A stretch of DNA of 41,510 nt, taken from the NCBI RefSeq assembly GCF_001921205.1, contig NZ_MSIE01000083.1:1-41510 (forward strand), in the 5' to 3' direction. Position 1 is the stretch's first letter; each line of letters starts with the position of its first letter. The DNA is from Actinophytocola xanthii. Its GTDB lineage: Bacteria > Actinomycetota > Actinomycetes > Mycobacteriales > Pseudonocardiaceae. Below, piece after piece: positions 8,323 through 17,128 of this stretch. Below the pieces are notes generated by a model. The model was not told the origin of the DNA, did no database searches, and saw nothing but the letters and a program-made list of their open reading frames with translations. The position numbers and the translations under genes are program-made.

Positions 8323-9951
8323 GTGCGCGCGCTCGACGTCGCGATCATCGTGCTCTTCCTGGTCGGGATGCCGCTGCTCGGCGTCCTGATCGGTGGGCGG
8401 CAGAAGTCGGCCACCGACTACTTCATCAGCGAGCGGAAGATCTCCTGGTGGGTGGTCTGCGTCTCGGTCGTGTCGGCGGAGACGTCGACGCTGACCGTGC
8501 TCTCGGTGCCCGTGGTGGCCTATCTCGCACCGGCGCAGGCGGGCGGGATGACCTACCTGACGCTGGCCTTCGGCTACATCGTCGGCCGCATCATCGTCTC
8601 GTTCGTCCTGCTGCCCCGGTATGTGGCCGGCGAGCTGGTGACCGCGTACGCCTTCCTGGGCAAGCGCTACGGCGACGGGATGCGCGCGACGGCGTCGGTC
8701 ACCTTCCAGTTCACCCGGCTGCTCGCCGACGGCATCCGGCTGTTCGCCACCGCCATCCCGATCAAGGTCGTGCTCGCCTCCTACGGCATCAACGCCTCGT
8801 ACTGGGTGATCGTGGCCGTGCTGGGCGTGGCGATGGTCTTCTACACGTTCGTCGGCGGGGTACGGGCCGTCGTGTGGGTCGACGCCATCCAGATGCTCTG
8901 GTATGTCCTGGGCGGGATCATCGTGGTGATCGCGCTGGCCGGGTCGCTGCCGGACGGCTGGTTCGGCGACGCCATGGACGCCAACAAGTTCCAGCTGTTC
9001 GACTTCTCCTCCAACGCGCTCACCGGGAGCTTCCCGTTCATCGCGGCGTTCTTCGGCGGGGCGATGCTGTCGATGGCCAGCCACGGTGTCGACCAGCTGA
9101 TCGTCCAGCGGCTGATGTCCACCCGGGACGTCAAGGCGGCGCAGAAGGCCCTGGTCACCAGCGGGGTCGTGGTGCTGCTGCAGTTCGCGTTCTTCCTGGT
9201 GATCGGGATCATGCTGTGGGCGTTCTACGCCGCGGCGGTGCCGACCGACCCGACCGCCGACGGCGGGCTCGGCCTCGGCAACAAGGACGAGCTGTTCGCG
9301 AACTTCATCGTCACCGAGCTGCCGTCCGGCCTGTCCGGGTTCGTCATCGCCGGGATCCTGGCCGCGGCGCTGTCCTCGTCGCTGGGCGCGCTGGCCTCGG
9401 CGACGGTCACCGACGTCTACGAGACGGTCTCCCGCCGCACGCTGTCCGACGACGACCGGCTGCGGCTGGGTCGGATCTGGACGGTCGTCTGGGCCGGGCT
9501 CCTGATCATCTGCGCGGGTCTGTTCGCGACGGCCAACAAGACCACGGCCGACCCGATCGTCGTGCAGGCGCTCGGGATCACCGGGTACACCTACGGCGCG
9601 TTGCTGGGCGCGTTCCTGCTCGGGCTGATCGTGAAGCGGGCGAACCAGGCCGACGGGATCATCGCGTTCGTCACGACGGTGGCGGTGATGACGTTCGTGA
9701 TCCTCGGGGTGAAGTTCCTCGGCCCGTCGGCCGCGGAGGACCCGGTGGCCAACGGCTACGGCGAGTGGGACTCGATCACGATCGACTTCTCCGCGGCGGC
9801 CCCGGCCGAGGGCGTGCGGACACTGGTGAGTTGGTGGTACACCCCGCTGGGCGTGGCCCTGACGCTGATCGTGGGCGGGCTGCTGGCGCTGCGCCACCGC
9901 GACCGCCCGGAGCCGCCGGCACGGGAGCAGGTGGCCGCGAAGGCCGCCTGA
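8323..9951 (+). CDS. Sodium:solute symporter (SSS family)
   Basis: The 542-residue protein has an SSS-family layout with about 13 membrane helices. It starts at a GTG, preceded by GGGAGG overlapping the anmK stop region (GGGAGGTAAACAGTG), so translation is tightly coupled. SSS carriers bring sugars, amino acids or vitamins in with sodium through a LeuT-type fold. The C-terminus after the last helix is short and basic. Cotranscription with anmK makes a cell-wall sugar such as anhydro-MurNAc the obvious candidate, but no substrate residues can be assigned from sequence. A strong hairpin follows the stop. Confidence 0.88.
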   Translation: MRALDVAIIVLFLVGMPLLGVLIGGRQKSATDYFISERKISWWVVCVSVVSAETSTLTVLSVPVVAYLAPAQAGGMTYLTLAFGYIVGRIIVSFVLLPRYVAGELVTAYAFLGKRYGDGMRATASVTFQFTRLLADGIRLFATAIPIKVVLASYGINASYWVIVAVLGVAMVFYTFVGGVRAVVWVDAIQMLWYVLGGIIVVIALAGSLPDGWFGDAMDANKFQLFDFSSNALTGSFPFIAAFFGGAMLSMASHGVDQLIVQRLMSTRDVKAAQKALVTSGVVVLLQFAFFLVIGIMLWAFYAAAVPTDPTADGGLGLGNKDELFANFIVTELPSGLSGFVIAGILAAALSSSLGALASATVTDVYETVSRRTLSDDDRLRLGRIWTVVWAGLLIICAGLFATANKTTADPIVVQALGITGYTYGALLGAFLLGLIVKRANQADGIIAFVTTVAVMTFVILGVKFLGPSAAEDPVANGYGEWDSITIDFSAAAPAEGVRTLVSWWYTPLGVALTLIVGGLLALRHRDRPEPPAREQVAAKAA

Positions 9952-9963
9952 GCCGGCCGGGTG

Positions 9964-9993
9964 GCGGGAGCCGTGCCCTCGAACGGCTCCCGC
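9964..9993. terminator. Bidirectional hairpin between symporter and GNAT genes
   Basis: A perfect 11-bp inverted repeat has arms at 9964-9974 and 9983-9993 (GCGGGAGCCGT / ACGGCTCCCGC) and an 8-nt loop. It lies between two convergent genes whose stops are about 55 bp apart, so it can end transcription from both. No U-run follows, as is common in high-GC actinobacteria. Confidence 0.7.
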
Positions 9994-10007
9994 GACCCAC
10001 GGCCCGG

Positions 10008-10943
10008 TCACCGGGCGGGCAGGACCGCCCCCTCCCGGTGGTAGCTGACCAGCTCGGTGTCCGAGGTGAACCCGAGCGCGGTGAACATCCGCTCGGAGGC
10101 GCCGTTGCTCACCCGGACCAGTGCCGCCGCGCGGTCCCTGCGCCCGGTGGCGGCCAGCACGGCGAGGAGCCGGCGTATCAGCAGGCGCCCGACGCCCAGG
10201 CCGCGAACCTCGGGGTCGACACCCACCACGTCCACGTAGTACTCCTCCGCCTGCGTGTAGCCGGCCGCGTAGCCGAGCAGCAGCCCGTCCCCCGGCAGGA
10301 CGACCACCGTGTGCCCGGAGGTCCCGGCCACCAGCTCGGTCCCGGTCGTCGGCGCGCCCGGGAAGCACCGGTCGTGCAGGCGCACCACCGCGTCCCGCAC
10401 GGCCGGGTCCTCGGGCAGCGCGACCACCCGGTCCGGTTCGTCCCCGGTCCGGCCCAGCAGGGCGAGCAGCGCGGAGCCGGTGAGGGTGAACAGCCGGCTC
10501 GTCTCGCCGGCGAGGATCCCGTGGCGGGTGGCGAACTCGGCCAGCAGGCGGTTCTGCCGGTGGCCGAACAGGTCGACGGCGGACACCCCGGACATGGCGG
10601 GGAGCCGGAAGGCGGCGGCGAACAGGGCGTCGGCGGTCTGCTGCCAGAGCTGGCCGGCGGCCGGGTGGGTCGCCGGCACGTCCACGTACGGCCCGTAGAG
10701 GAACGCGCGGTGCTGTGCCTTCGACACCTCGACGCTGAGCACGCCCCGCAGTCTGTCGTTCCGGTCCACGGCGACCACGGCGAGCGTGGGCCAGTTGCCA
10801 CCGAGACCGGCGAGCTCCTCGACAACCTCCTCGGCGGTCTCACCGTGGAAGGCGATGTGGTGTGCCGGGTCGGCCTGCAGCCGGGTGATCATCTCGATCA
10901 CGCCGAGCAGGTCGCGCGGCACGGCGGTTCGCACTCGATACAT
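10008..10943 (-). CDS. Two-domain GNAT acetyltransferase
   Basis: The 311-residue protein is built as two GNAT folds. The C-terminal half has the acetyl-CoA binding motif A (VVGVDPEVRGLGVGRLLIRR, about 235-254) and a typical NGASERMFTALGF ending. The N-terminal half (MYRVRTAVPRDLLGVIEMI...) keeps the fold but lacks an obvious R/QxxGxG/A loop, so it is probably a substrate-binding or degenerate domain. The domain order resembles mycothiol synthase MshD, but MshD-specific sequence is not evident. The substrate is unknown. It is transcribed divergently from the small membrane protein gene and converges on the symporter. Confidence 0.75.
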   Translation of the reverse strand: MYRVRTAVPRDLLGVIEMITRLQADPAHHIAFHGETAEEVVEELAGLGGNWPTLAVVAVDRNDRLRGVLSVEVSKAQHRAFLYGPYVDVPATHPAAGQLWQQTADALFAAAFRLPAMSGVSAVDLFGHRQNRLLAEFATRHGILAGETSRLFTLTGSALLALLGRTGDEPDRVVALPEDPAVRDAVVRLHDRCFPGAPTTGTELVAGTSGHTVVVLPGDGLLLGYAAGYTQAEEYYVDVVGVDPEVRGLGVGRLLIRRLLAVLAATGRRDRAAALVRVSNGASERMFTALGFTSDTELVSYHREGAVLPAR

Positions 10944-11054
10944 AGTGGAAAGTGTGAACTGCTGAGAGTAGTCGCGCTAATGGTTTAACCGCCCCGAGGG
11001 GCAACCGGGGGTGCAGCGTTCGCCACATCTCCGAACACTGATGCCTTTCCGTGA

Positions 11055-11131
11055 CTCATACCTACGGGTGATGGCTCATACTTCCTGACCTGCGGGGGTA
11101 CCGTCCCCTGTGCACAGACAGGTGAAATCAC
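11055..11131. promoter_or_regulatory. Cluster of repeats upstream of the small membrane protein gene
   Basis: The 207-bp divergent region between the GNAT and membrane-protein genes holds several symmetrical elements. CTCATAC occurs at 11055-11061 and again at 11075-11081, exactly 20 bp apart (about two helical turns). A perfect 10-bp palindrome CTGTGCACAG sits at 11108-11117. GTGA-AA-TCAC lies at 11122-11131. They are candidate regulator sites; I cannot assign a regulator. Confidence 0.3.
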
Positions 11132-11150
11132 ACAACGGAAGGCCGGCAAG

Positions 11151-11615
11151 ATGGCGCAATTCGATGTCAAGCGAGTGACGACGCTTGAATGGGCTGGCAT
11201 CGGTGCCGGCGTACTCGCATTTATTGTTAGTTTTTTACCGTGGGTCACACTGGACTTCGGTGACGAGTTCGGCGACCTCGGCCTCAGCACGAGCGTCAGC
11301 GGGAGCGCCTGGGATGCCGCCTTCCTCGGCTGGTTCCCGATCCTGCTGCTGCTCGGCGCCGCGGTGGTCGTCGCCCTCCCCCACTTCGGCACCCAGGTGG
11401 CCCAGCGCTCGATGATCTGGCTCGGGCTCGCGGTCGCCGCGTTCGTGTTCATCCTGCTCCGTTGGCTGACCCTGGACGAGTTCGTCGCCCCCGGCTTCGG
11501 CCTGTTCATCGGCCTGGTGCTGGCGCTCGTGTCCGCCGTAGCGGCCTTCCTGGTCCACCGCGCGGCGCCGAAGCCGACGACCAACCCGCACCCCGGCACC
11601 GCCTACGGCGCCTGA
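11151..11615 (+). CDS. Small four-helix membrane protein of unknown function
   Basis: The 154-residue protein begins MAQFDVKRVTTLEW after a GGAAGG ribosome site. It has four predicted membrane helices: about residues 14-32, 60-80, 88-104 and 110-134. A short acidic loop (DFGDEFGDLG) follows helix 1, and a Pro/Thr-rich tail follows helix 4. It is typical of small actinobacterial membrane proteins of DUF5336-like kind, but I do not assign a family. Codons near residues 20-30 are unusually A/T-rich (ATTTATTGTTAGTTTTTTACC) compared with the neighbours. A strong terminator follows, and the gene converges on smc. Confidence 0.75.
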   Translation: MAQFDVKRVTTLEWAGIGAGVLAFIVSFLPWVTLDFGDEFGDLGLSTSVSGSAWDAAFLGWFPILLLLGAAVVVALPHFGTQVAQRSMIWLGLAVAAFVFILLRWLTLDEFVAPGFGLFIGLVLALVSAVAAFLVHRAAPKPTTNPHPGTAYGA

Positions 11616-11653
11616 CCGGCCACAGCGACCGGACGAACCAGACATACAGCAGA

Positions 11654-11691
11654 CGGAACGGCGCTCCTCGCGGGAGAGGAGCGCCGTTCCG
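11654..11691. terminator. Strong bidirectional hairpin between membrane protein gene and smc
   Basis: Perfect 15-bp arms at 11654-11668 and 11677-11691 (CGGAACGGCGCTCCT and its complement) enclose an 8-nt loop. The hairpin sits 38 bp after the membrane-protein stop and 18 bp after the smc stop on the other strand, so it fits both genes. Confidence 0.85.
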
Positions 11692-11709
11692 CTGTTCGGT
11701 GTGGACGGC

Positions 11710-14700
11710 TCAGGCGGATGCCGGTTCGGCCGCCTCCTCGCGGCCGTGCAGGCGCTGCGAGATCACCTGGGTGATGCCGTCGCCCCGCATGCTGACCCCG
11801 TAGAGCGCGTCGGCGATGTCCATCGTCGGCTTCTGGTGGGTGATGATGATCAGCTGTGAGGTGGCCCGGAGCTCCCGCAGCAGCCCGATCAGCCGGCGCA
11901 TGTTGACGTCGTCCAGCGCGGCCTCCACCTCGTCCATGACGTAGAACGGCGACGGCCGCGCCCGGAAGATCGCGACCAGCATGGCCACGGCCACCAGCGA
12001 CTTCTCCCCGCCCGACAGCAGCGAGAGGCGCTTGATCTTCTTGCCGGGCGGCCGCGCCTCGACGTCGACACCCGTGGTCAGCATGTCCTCCGGCTCGGTC
12101 AGGATGAGCCGGCCCTCCCCGCCCGGGAACAGGGTGCCGAACACGATCTCGAACTCGCGGGCCACGTCCTCGTAGGCGGAGGTGAACACCTCGAGGATCT
12201 TGTCGTCGACCTCCTTGACCACGGTCAGCAGGTCGCGCCGGGTCGCCTTGAGATCCTCCAGCTGGGTGGACAGGAACTTGTAGCGCTCCTCCAGCGCCGC
12301 GAACTCCTCCAGCGCCAGCGGGTTCACCTTGCCCAGCAGCGACAGGTCCCGCTCGGCACGCTTGGCCCGCCGCTCCTGGGTCGCCCGGTCGTAGGGAATC
12401 GGCTGGGGCGCGGAGACCGTCTCGCCGCGCTCCTTGGCCGCCTCGTACTCGGCCACCTCGACCGAGCTCGGCGGCACCGGGATCGCCGGCCCGTACTCGG
12501 CGACCAGGTCATCCAGGCCAATGCCGAAGCTCTCGGCGATCCGCGTCTCCAGCTGCTCCAGGCGCATCCGCTGCTCGGCCCGCAGCACCTCGTCGCGGTG
12601 TACCGCGTCGGTCAGCTTCTCCAGCTCGGTGGACAGCTCGCGGACCTTGTTGCGCACCTCGATCAGCACCCGCTCGCGCTCGTGGCGCTCGGCCTGCACG
12701 GTGTCCCGCTCCCGGGCGGCGGCGGCGAGCGACCGCTCGATCCGCTCCAGGGCCAGCTCGCCGCCGGACACCACGGCCCGTGCGACGGCCGCTCCCCTGG
12801 CGCGGGCAGCCTGGGCCCGCGCGGCTCGCTCGCGGGTCTCCCGTTCGGCGCGGGCGGTCCGGCGCAGCTCCTCCGCCTTGCCGTACAGCGCCCGGTGGCG
12901 CTCCTCGGCGGTGCGCAGTGCCAGCCGGGCGTCCATCTCCTCCTGACGGGCCGCGGCCAGCGAGGCGGCGGCCTCGTCCCGCTCCGCGGTGTCCGGTTCG
13001 TCGGTGACCGGCTCGTGCTCCTCCGCGACGGCCAGCCGCTCCTCCAGCTCGGCGAGCTTGGTGAGCGCCTCCTCACGGGCCCGTTCGACCTCGGCGCGGC
13101 GCACCGACACCCGCTCGGCCTCGGCCTGGGCGGCCCGAACCGCCTGGCGCATCCGGTTGAGCCGCTCACCGGACCTGGCGGCCCGCACCTTCGCCTCGTT
13201 GCGTGCCTCGGCGGCGGCGGAGGCGTCCGCCGCGCGGGCCTGCTGCTCGGCCTTCGCCCCGGCCAGTGCCGCGGCGGCGCGCTCGGCTGCGCTCTCCGCG
13301 GCGACCAGCCGGTCGTTGGCCTCGTCCACGGCGGCCTGCACCTCGATCACACTCTGCCCGCGGTCGGCGCCGCCGACCACCCAGTGCGCGCCGAACACGT
13401 CGCCCTCGGCGGTGACCGCGCGCACCCGCGGGTGCGCCGCGACCAGCTCGCGGGCCGCGTCCAGCGAGTCGACGACGGCGACCCGGTCCAGGGCACGCAG
13501 CACGGCCGAGCGGAGCGACTCCGGCGCCCGCACCAGGTCCACCGCCCAGCGCGCCCCGGCCGGCAGCGTCGGCCACCCCGCGCGGTCGGCCGGCTCCCAG
13601 CTGCCCACCAGCACCCCGGCCCGACCGGCGTCGGTCGCCCGGAGCAGCCGCAGCGCGGCGACGGCGTCCTCGCCGGAGGACACCGCGACCGCGTCGGCGA
13701 CCGGGCCCAGCGCCGCGGCCAACGCCACCTCGTGGCCCGGCTCGACGGTCAGCAGCGCCGCCACCGAGCCAAGCAGCCCGGGGAGGCGGTCGCCAGCGGC
13801 CAACAGCGCGCCCGCGCCGTCCTTGCGCGACAGGCCCATGGCCAGGGCGTCGACCCTGGCCTTCCAGGAGGCGATGTCCTTCTCCGCCGCCCGCTCGGCG
13901 GCGACCAGCTCGTCCACCCTGGCCTGTGCCGCCCGCTGGGCCTGCTTGGCCTGCTCGAACCGCTCGCCCAGGCCCGCGTCGTCGGCGTCCTCGACACCGG
14001 TCTCGGCCTCCGCCTCGGCCAGCTCGACAGCGGCCTGCTCGGCCCGCTCGGTGGCCTCGGCGAGCGCCGTGGACATCCGCTCGATCTCCTCGGCGGTGGC
14101 GTTGGTCTTGCTGCGCAGCGCCTCGACCTGGCCGGCCAGCCGGGCCAGGCCCTCGCGGCGGTCGGCGACGGCACGCACGGCGGCCAGGTGCGCCCGCTCG
14201 GCGGTCTGCACGACCTGCTCCAGCTCGGCCCGGCGCTCGGTGGCGTCACCCAGCATCGACCGGGCCACCTCGACGTGCTCGCCGAGCTCGGCCTCGCGAA
14301 TCGCGATCTCCTCGGCCTCGGCCTCCAGCTCCTCCGGGTCACGGCCGACCCGGGCCTGCGCCGCCTCGTTGGAGGCGAACAGGTGGCGCTCGCGCTCGAC
14401 GGCGAGCCGCACGGTGCCGCGCAGGCGCTCCTCCAGCGCGGACAGGCGGTACCAGGTGTCCTGGGCCGCGGCCAGCCGCGGCGCGTCGGCGGCGAGCTGG
14501 TCCTCGAGCCCGGTCTGCCGCGAGTCGACGACCTCGAGCATCTGCTCGACCTCGTGGCGGCGGGCCCTGGCGGCGGCCTCGTCGGCCTGCTCCCTGGCGA
14601 TCTCGGCACGCTGGGTGACCAGGTCGTCGGCGTGCAGGCGCAGCCGGGCGTCGCGCAGCTCGGACTGCACGGCCTGGGCCCGGCGGGCGATCTCGGCCTG

Positions 14701-15321
14701 CTTGCCCAGCGGCTTGAGCTGGCGGCGCAGCTCGCTGGTCAGGTCGGTGAGCCGGGTGAGGTTGGCCTGCATCGCGTCCAGCTTGCGCAGCGCCTTCTCC
14801 TTGCGCTTGCGGTGCTTGAGCACGCCGGCCGCCTCCTCGATGAAGGCGCGCCGCTCCTCCGGCTTGGACTCGAGGATCTGGGCCAGCTGGCCCTGCCCGA
14901 CGATGACGTGCATCTCGCGGCCGATGCCGGAGTCGCTGAGCAGCTCCTGGACGTCCATCAGCCGGCAGGAGCTGCCGTTGATCTCGTACTCGCTCGCGCC
15001 GTCGCGGAACATCCGGCGGGTGATCGAGACCTCGGTGTACTCGATCGGCAGCGCGCCGTCGCTGTTGTCGATGGTCAGGCTCACCTCGGCGCGGCCGAGC
15101 GGGGCGCGGCCCGCGGTGCCGGCGAAGATGACGTCCTCCATCTTGCCGCCGCGCAGGTCCTTGGCGCCCTGGGTGCCCATGACCCAGCGCAGGGCGTCCA
15201 GCACGTTCGACTTGCCCGAGCCGTTGGGCCCGACAACGCAGGTGATACCGGGTTCGAACCGCAAGGTCGTGGCCGACGCGAACGACTTGAACCCCTTGAG
15301 CGTCAGGCTCTTCAGATGCAC
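11710..15321 (-). CDS. smc: Chromosome partition protein SMC
   Basis: The 1203-residue SMC ATPase binds and loops DNA together with ScpA/ScpB to condense and segregate the chromosome. The N-terminal head has Walker A GPNGSGKSN at 31-39. Two long Ala/Glu/Arg-rich coiled coils flank a central hinge at roughly 500-650. The C-terminal head has the ABC signature LSGGEKSL (about 1100) and Walker B FYVMDEVEAALDD. Length is normal for actinobacterial SMC. In many actinobacteria ftsY follows smc; here a convergent unrelated gene follows, so the smc-ftsY link is broken. The ATG starts 98 bp before the stop of the anti-sigma gene region. Confidence 0.97.
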   Translation of the reverse strand: MHLKSLTLKGFKSFASATTLRFEPGITCVVGPNGSGKSNVLDALRWVMGTQGAKDLRGGKMEDVIFAGTAGRAPLGRAEVSLTIDNSDGALPIEYTEVSITRRMFRDGASEYEINGSSCRLMDVQELLSDSGIGREMHVIVGQGQLAQILESKPEERRAFIEEAAGVLKHRKRKEKALRKLDAMQANLTRLTDLTSELRRQLKPLGKQAEIARRAQAVQSELRDARLRLHADDLVTQRAEIAREQADEAAARARRHEVEQMLEVVDSRQTGLEDQLAADAPRLAAAQDTWYRLSALEERLRGTVRLAVERERHLFASNEAAQARVGRDPEELEAEAEEIAIREAELGEHVEVARSMLGDATERRAELEQVVQTAERAHLAAVRAVADRREGLARLAGQVEALRSKTNATAEEIERMSTALAEATERAEQAAVELAEAEAETGVEDADDAGLGERFEQAKQAQRAAQARVDELVAAERAAEKDIASWKARVDALAMGLSRKDGAGALLAAGDRLPGLLGSVAALLTVEPGHEVALAAALGPVADAVAVSSGEDAVAALRLLRATDAGRAGVLVGSWEPADRAGWPTLPAGARWAVDLVRAPESLRSAVLRALDRVAVVDSLDAARELVAAHPRVRAVTAEGDVFGAHWVVGGADRGQSVIEVQAAVDEANDRLVAAESAAERAAAALAGAKAEQQARAADASAAAEARNEAKVRAARSGERLNRMRQAVRAAQAEAERVSVRRAEVERAREEALTKLAELEERLAVAEEHEPVTDEPDTAERDEAAASLAAARQEEMDARLALRTAEERHRALYGKAEELRRTARAERETRERAARAQAARARGAAVARAVVSGGELALERIERSLAAAARERDTVQAERHERERVLIEVRNKVRELSTELEKLTDAVHRDEVLRAEQRMRLEQLETRIAESFGIGLDDLVAEYGPAIPVPPSSVEVAEYEAAKERGETVSAPQPIPYDRATQERRAKRAERDLSLLGKVNPLALEEFAALEERYKFLSTQLEDLKATRRDLLTVVKEVDDKILEVFTSAYEDVAREFEIVFGTLFPGGEGRLILTEPEDMLTTGVDVEARPPGKKIKRLSLLSGGEKSLVAVAMLVAIFRARPSPFYVMDEVEAALDDVNMRRLIGLLRELRATSQLIIITHQKPTMDIADALYGVSMRGDGITQVISQRLHGREEAAEPASA

Positions 15322-15418
15322 GAGTTGCGAGCCTCCCAGGTGACCCGGTGCGGCGGATATCCCGTCGAGGGTACCTGTGGGGCCGGCGCGGCCGTGGGAC
15401 CCCGGCGGGGTCGGAGCG

Positions 15419-16177
15419 TCAGCGCACCGGTGCCTTGATCGTCAGGAAGGTCACCTTGTCGTCGAGCTTGAACTCGATCCGGTCGATCCAGCTGCGGCGG
15501 ATCGAGGTGCTCCCGGGGATCTCCACGTCCGCGTCGTGGTCGGTGCCCCACCAGCCGGCCGTCTCCCGGTTGCCGTAGTGGTCGTAGACCACCGCGTAGC
15601 AGCTGCGGCCCGGCGGGAGGTTGGCCATCCTGATCTGGAGCTCGGTGCCCCACTCGTGGTCGAGGAGGCGCACGTTGGCGCTCACGTCGGTCTGCGGCGC
15701 CGTCGCGGTCCAGGTGATGCCGGTGTCCTCGGGCTGGGGAGCCGGGCCGCGCAGCGCGCCCCAGCCGAACACGGCGCCGACGGCCACCAGCACCACGAGC
15801 GCGGCCGCCACGGCGACCCGGTACATCCGGGGGCGGCGGGGGCGGGCCGGCCCGGCCGGCTCCTCCGGCGCCGGGGAGGGCTCGGGTGGGGACGGCGGGA
15901 CGAGCAGCTCCGGCGGCGGGGCGAGCATCTGCGGGGCCGGCGCGTTGAGCGTCTGGATCGGCATCGGCGCGGTCGGGTACAGCTCGCCGGGCGGCAGCCC
16001 CTCGTCGAAGTCCTCGACCGAGATCTGGTTGAGCATGCCCGGCAGCGGGGCCAACCGGATCAGCTCGGTGCGACAGCTGTCGCACTGCGCGATGTGGGAC
16101 TCGAACTCGTAGCGCTCCGGCGGCTCGAGGGCACCGAGCAGGTAGGCGCCCAGTGTCACGGTCTGGGTACAGGTCAC
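15419..16177 (-). CDS. Membrane-anchored zinc-binding anti-sigma factor, RslA-like
   Basis: The 252-residue protein starts at a GTG (16175-16177) that overlaps the sigma-factor TGA by 4 bp (GTGA), so the two are translationally coupled. The N-terminus has the ZAS zinc motif H28-x3-C32-x2-C35 in SHIAQCDSC, which holds the cognate ECF sigma factor. A Pro-rich linker (about 60-115) precedes one membrane helix (119-142). An exported C-terminal domain follows, with Cys and Trp residues (LPPGRSCYAVVYDHYGN...). That domain probably senses the envelope signal. The layout matches mycobacterial RslA, partner of SigL. The signal is unknown. Confidence 0.82.
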   Translation of the reverse strand: MTCTQTVTLGAYLLGALEPPERYEFESHIAQCDSCRTELIRLAPLPGMLNQISVEDFDEGLPPGELYPTAPMPIQTLNAPAPQMLAPPPELLVPPSPPEPSPAPEEPAGPARPRRPRMYRVAVAAALVVLVAVGAVFGWGALRGPAPQPEDTGITWTATAPQTDVSANVRLLDHEWGTELQIRMANLPPGRSCYAVVYDHYGNRETAGWWGTDHDADVEIPGSTSIRRSWIDRIEFKLDDKVTFLTIKAPVR

Positions 16178-16692
16178 GGCTCGGTCACCCCCCGCTCCTC
16201 GAGCGCGTCGCGTAATGCCCGCAACGCGTAGAACGAGCGGGACTTGACGGTTCCGGCCGGCACCCCGAGCACGGAGGCGGCCTCGCTGATCGTGCGCCGG
16301 CGGAAGAACAGCTCCGCGATGACCGCCCGGTGCTCCTTGGACAGGGCCCGCATCGCCTCCGCGACCTGCCAGCCCTGCAGGACCCGGTCGAAGTCGTCGG
16401 TGGGCCTCGCCCAGTCGCGTTCCAGGATCGGCACCTCGTCCACCCTGGCGCTCTGTCTTCGGTAGCCGGAGACCACCAGGTTGCGCGCGACCGTGTACAG
16501 CCACGGCCCAGCCTGGTCGACCGACAGTGAGTGCGCGTTGCGCCACGCGCGGAGCAGGGTCTCCTGCACGACGTCCTCGGCGTACTGGTGGTCGCCGCCA
16601 ACCGCCCTCAGCACGTAGCCGTAGAGCGGCCGCCGATAGCGGCTGTAGAGCTCACGGATGAGCTCGTCCTCCTGGTCCGGGGTGTTCCCCAC
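16174..16692 (-). CDS. ECF sigma factor, SigL-like
   Basis: The 172-residue ECF sigma factor has region 2 with AEDVVQETLLRAWRN (about 38-52), which melts the -10 element. Region 4 has a helix-turn-helix TISEAASVLGVPAGTVKSR (about 135-155) that reads the -35 element. It starts at GTG 16690-16692. A promoter of the type recognised by mycobacterial SigL (TGAACC-N17-CGT) lies directly upstream, which implies autoregulation. The anti-sigma gene follows in an overlapping frame. Similarity to SigL is supported by the sequence, the promoter and the RslA-like partner. Direct orthology is not proven. Confidence 0.85.
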   Translation of the reverse strand: MGNTPDQEDELIRELYSRYRRPLYGYVLRAVGGDHQYAEDVVQETLLRAWRNAHSLSVDQAGPWLYTVARNLVVSGYRRQSARVDEVPILERDWARPTDDFDRVLQGWQVAEAMRALSKEHRAVIAELFFRRRTISEAASVLGVPAGTVKSRSFYALRALRDALEERGVTEP

Positions 16693-16699
16693 ATCGCAG

Positions 16700-16729
16700 G
16701 ACTACGCCTGCGCACCCGAGGTCGGTTCA
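16700..16729 (-). promoter_or_regulatory. ECF/SigL-type autoregulatory promoter of the sigma operon
   Basis: On the minus strand, TGAACC (16729-16724) and CGTAGTC (16706-16700) are separated by 17 bp. This fits the mycobacterial SigL consensus TGAACC-N16-18-CGT. The -10 element ends 7 nt before the GTG start, so the message is probably leaderless. Confidence 0.6.
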
Positions 16730-16765
16730 ACTTTCGCCAGGCCGTGACCACGCTGTTATCACACG

Positions 16766-17059
16766 CTAGCGCTCCGCGAATCCGGCAAGATCACCCCGGG
16801 CCGGCGTCCAGCGCTCGACGACCGTGTCCACCGAGCCGGGCGTCGAACCGGATCGCAGCAGGTCAAGCAGGGTGTCGCAGCGTTCCCGGGGACCCTCCGC
16901 GACCACCTCGACGCGCCCGTCGACGAGGTTGCGGGCGTAGCCGGTCAGCCCGAGCTCGAGGGCACGGGCGCGGGTCCACCACCGGAAGCCGACACCCTGC
17001 ACCCGTCCGTGGACCCAGGAGGTCAACCGAACGGGTTGGTCAACTACGGTGTCGTCCAC
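16766..17059 (-). CDS. acyP: Acylphosphatase
   Basis: This 97-residue enzyme hydrolyses acyl phosphates such as acetyl phosphate and carbamoyl phosphate. The active-site signature is clear: [15 protein letters not shown] holds the phosphate-binding loop with the catalytic Arg. [12 protein letters not shown] contains the catalytic Asn and the second conserved segment. Length is typical. In mycobacteria acyP also lies between mutM and smc, so this is an inherited position. Here the sigma/anti-sigma pair separates it from smc. Confidence 0.93.
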   Translation of the reverse strand: MDDTVVDQPVRLTSWVHGRVQGVGFRWWTRARALELGLTGYARNLVDGRVEVVAEGPRERCDTLLDLLRSGSTPGSVDTVVERWTPARGDLAGFAER

Positions 17060-17063
17060 GGCG

Positions 17064-17090
17064 TGAACCTACCGCGCCGTACTACGCCGT
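17064..17090 (+). promoter_or_regulatory. Possible second SigL-type promoter, for the PKD protein
   Basis: On the plus strand, TGAACC (17064-17069) is followed after 18 bp by CGT (17088-17090). This is the same element type as at the sigma operon, with spacing inside the SigL range. Transcription would begin close to the ATG at 17099. The match is short and could be chance. Confidence 0.35.
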
Positions 17091-17128
17091 CCGGAGCAAT
17101 GGCGGAGTTCGAGGAGGTTGGACGCCTG

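Noticed and set aside
10008-10943. Two-domain GNAT as mycothiol synthase MshD
   Set aside because: Domain architecture is similar, but the N-terminal half has no clear acetyl-CoA loop and the C-terminal half lacks MshD-like substrate residues that I can recognise.
12598-15438. Long open frame on the plus strand opposite smc (also similar ones opposite anmK-symporter and pyc)
   Set aside because: Gly/Arg/His/Gln-rich products without any fold, exactly antisense to clearly coding genes; expected in high-GC DNA.
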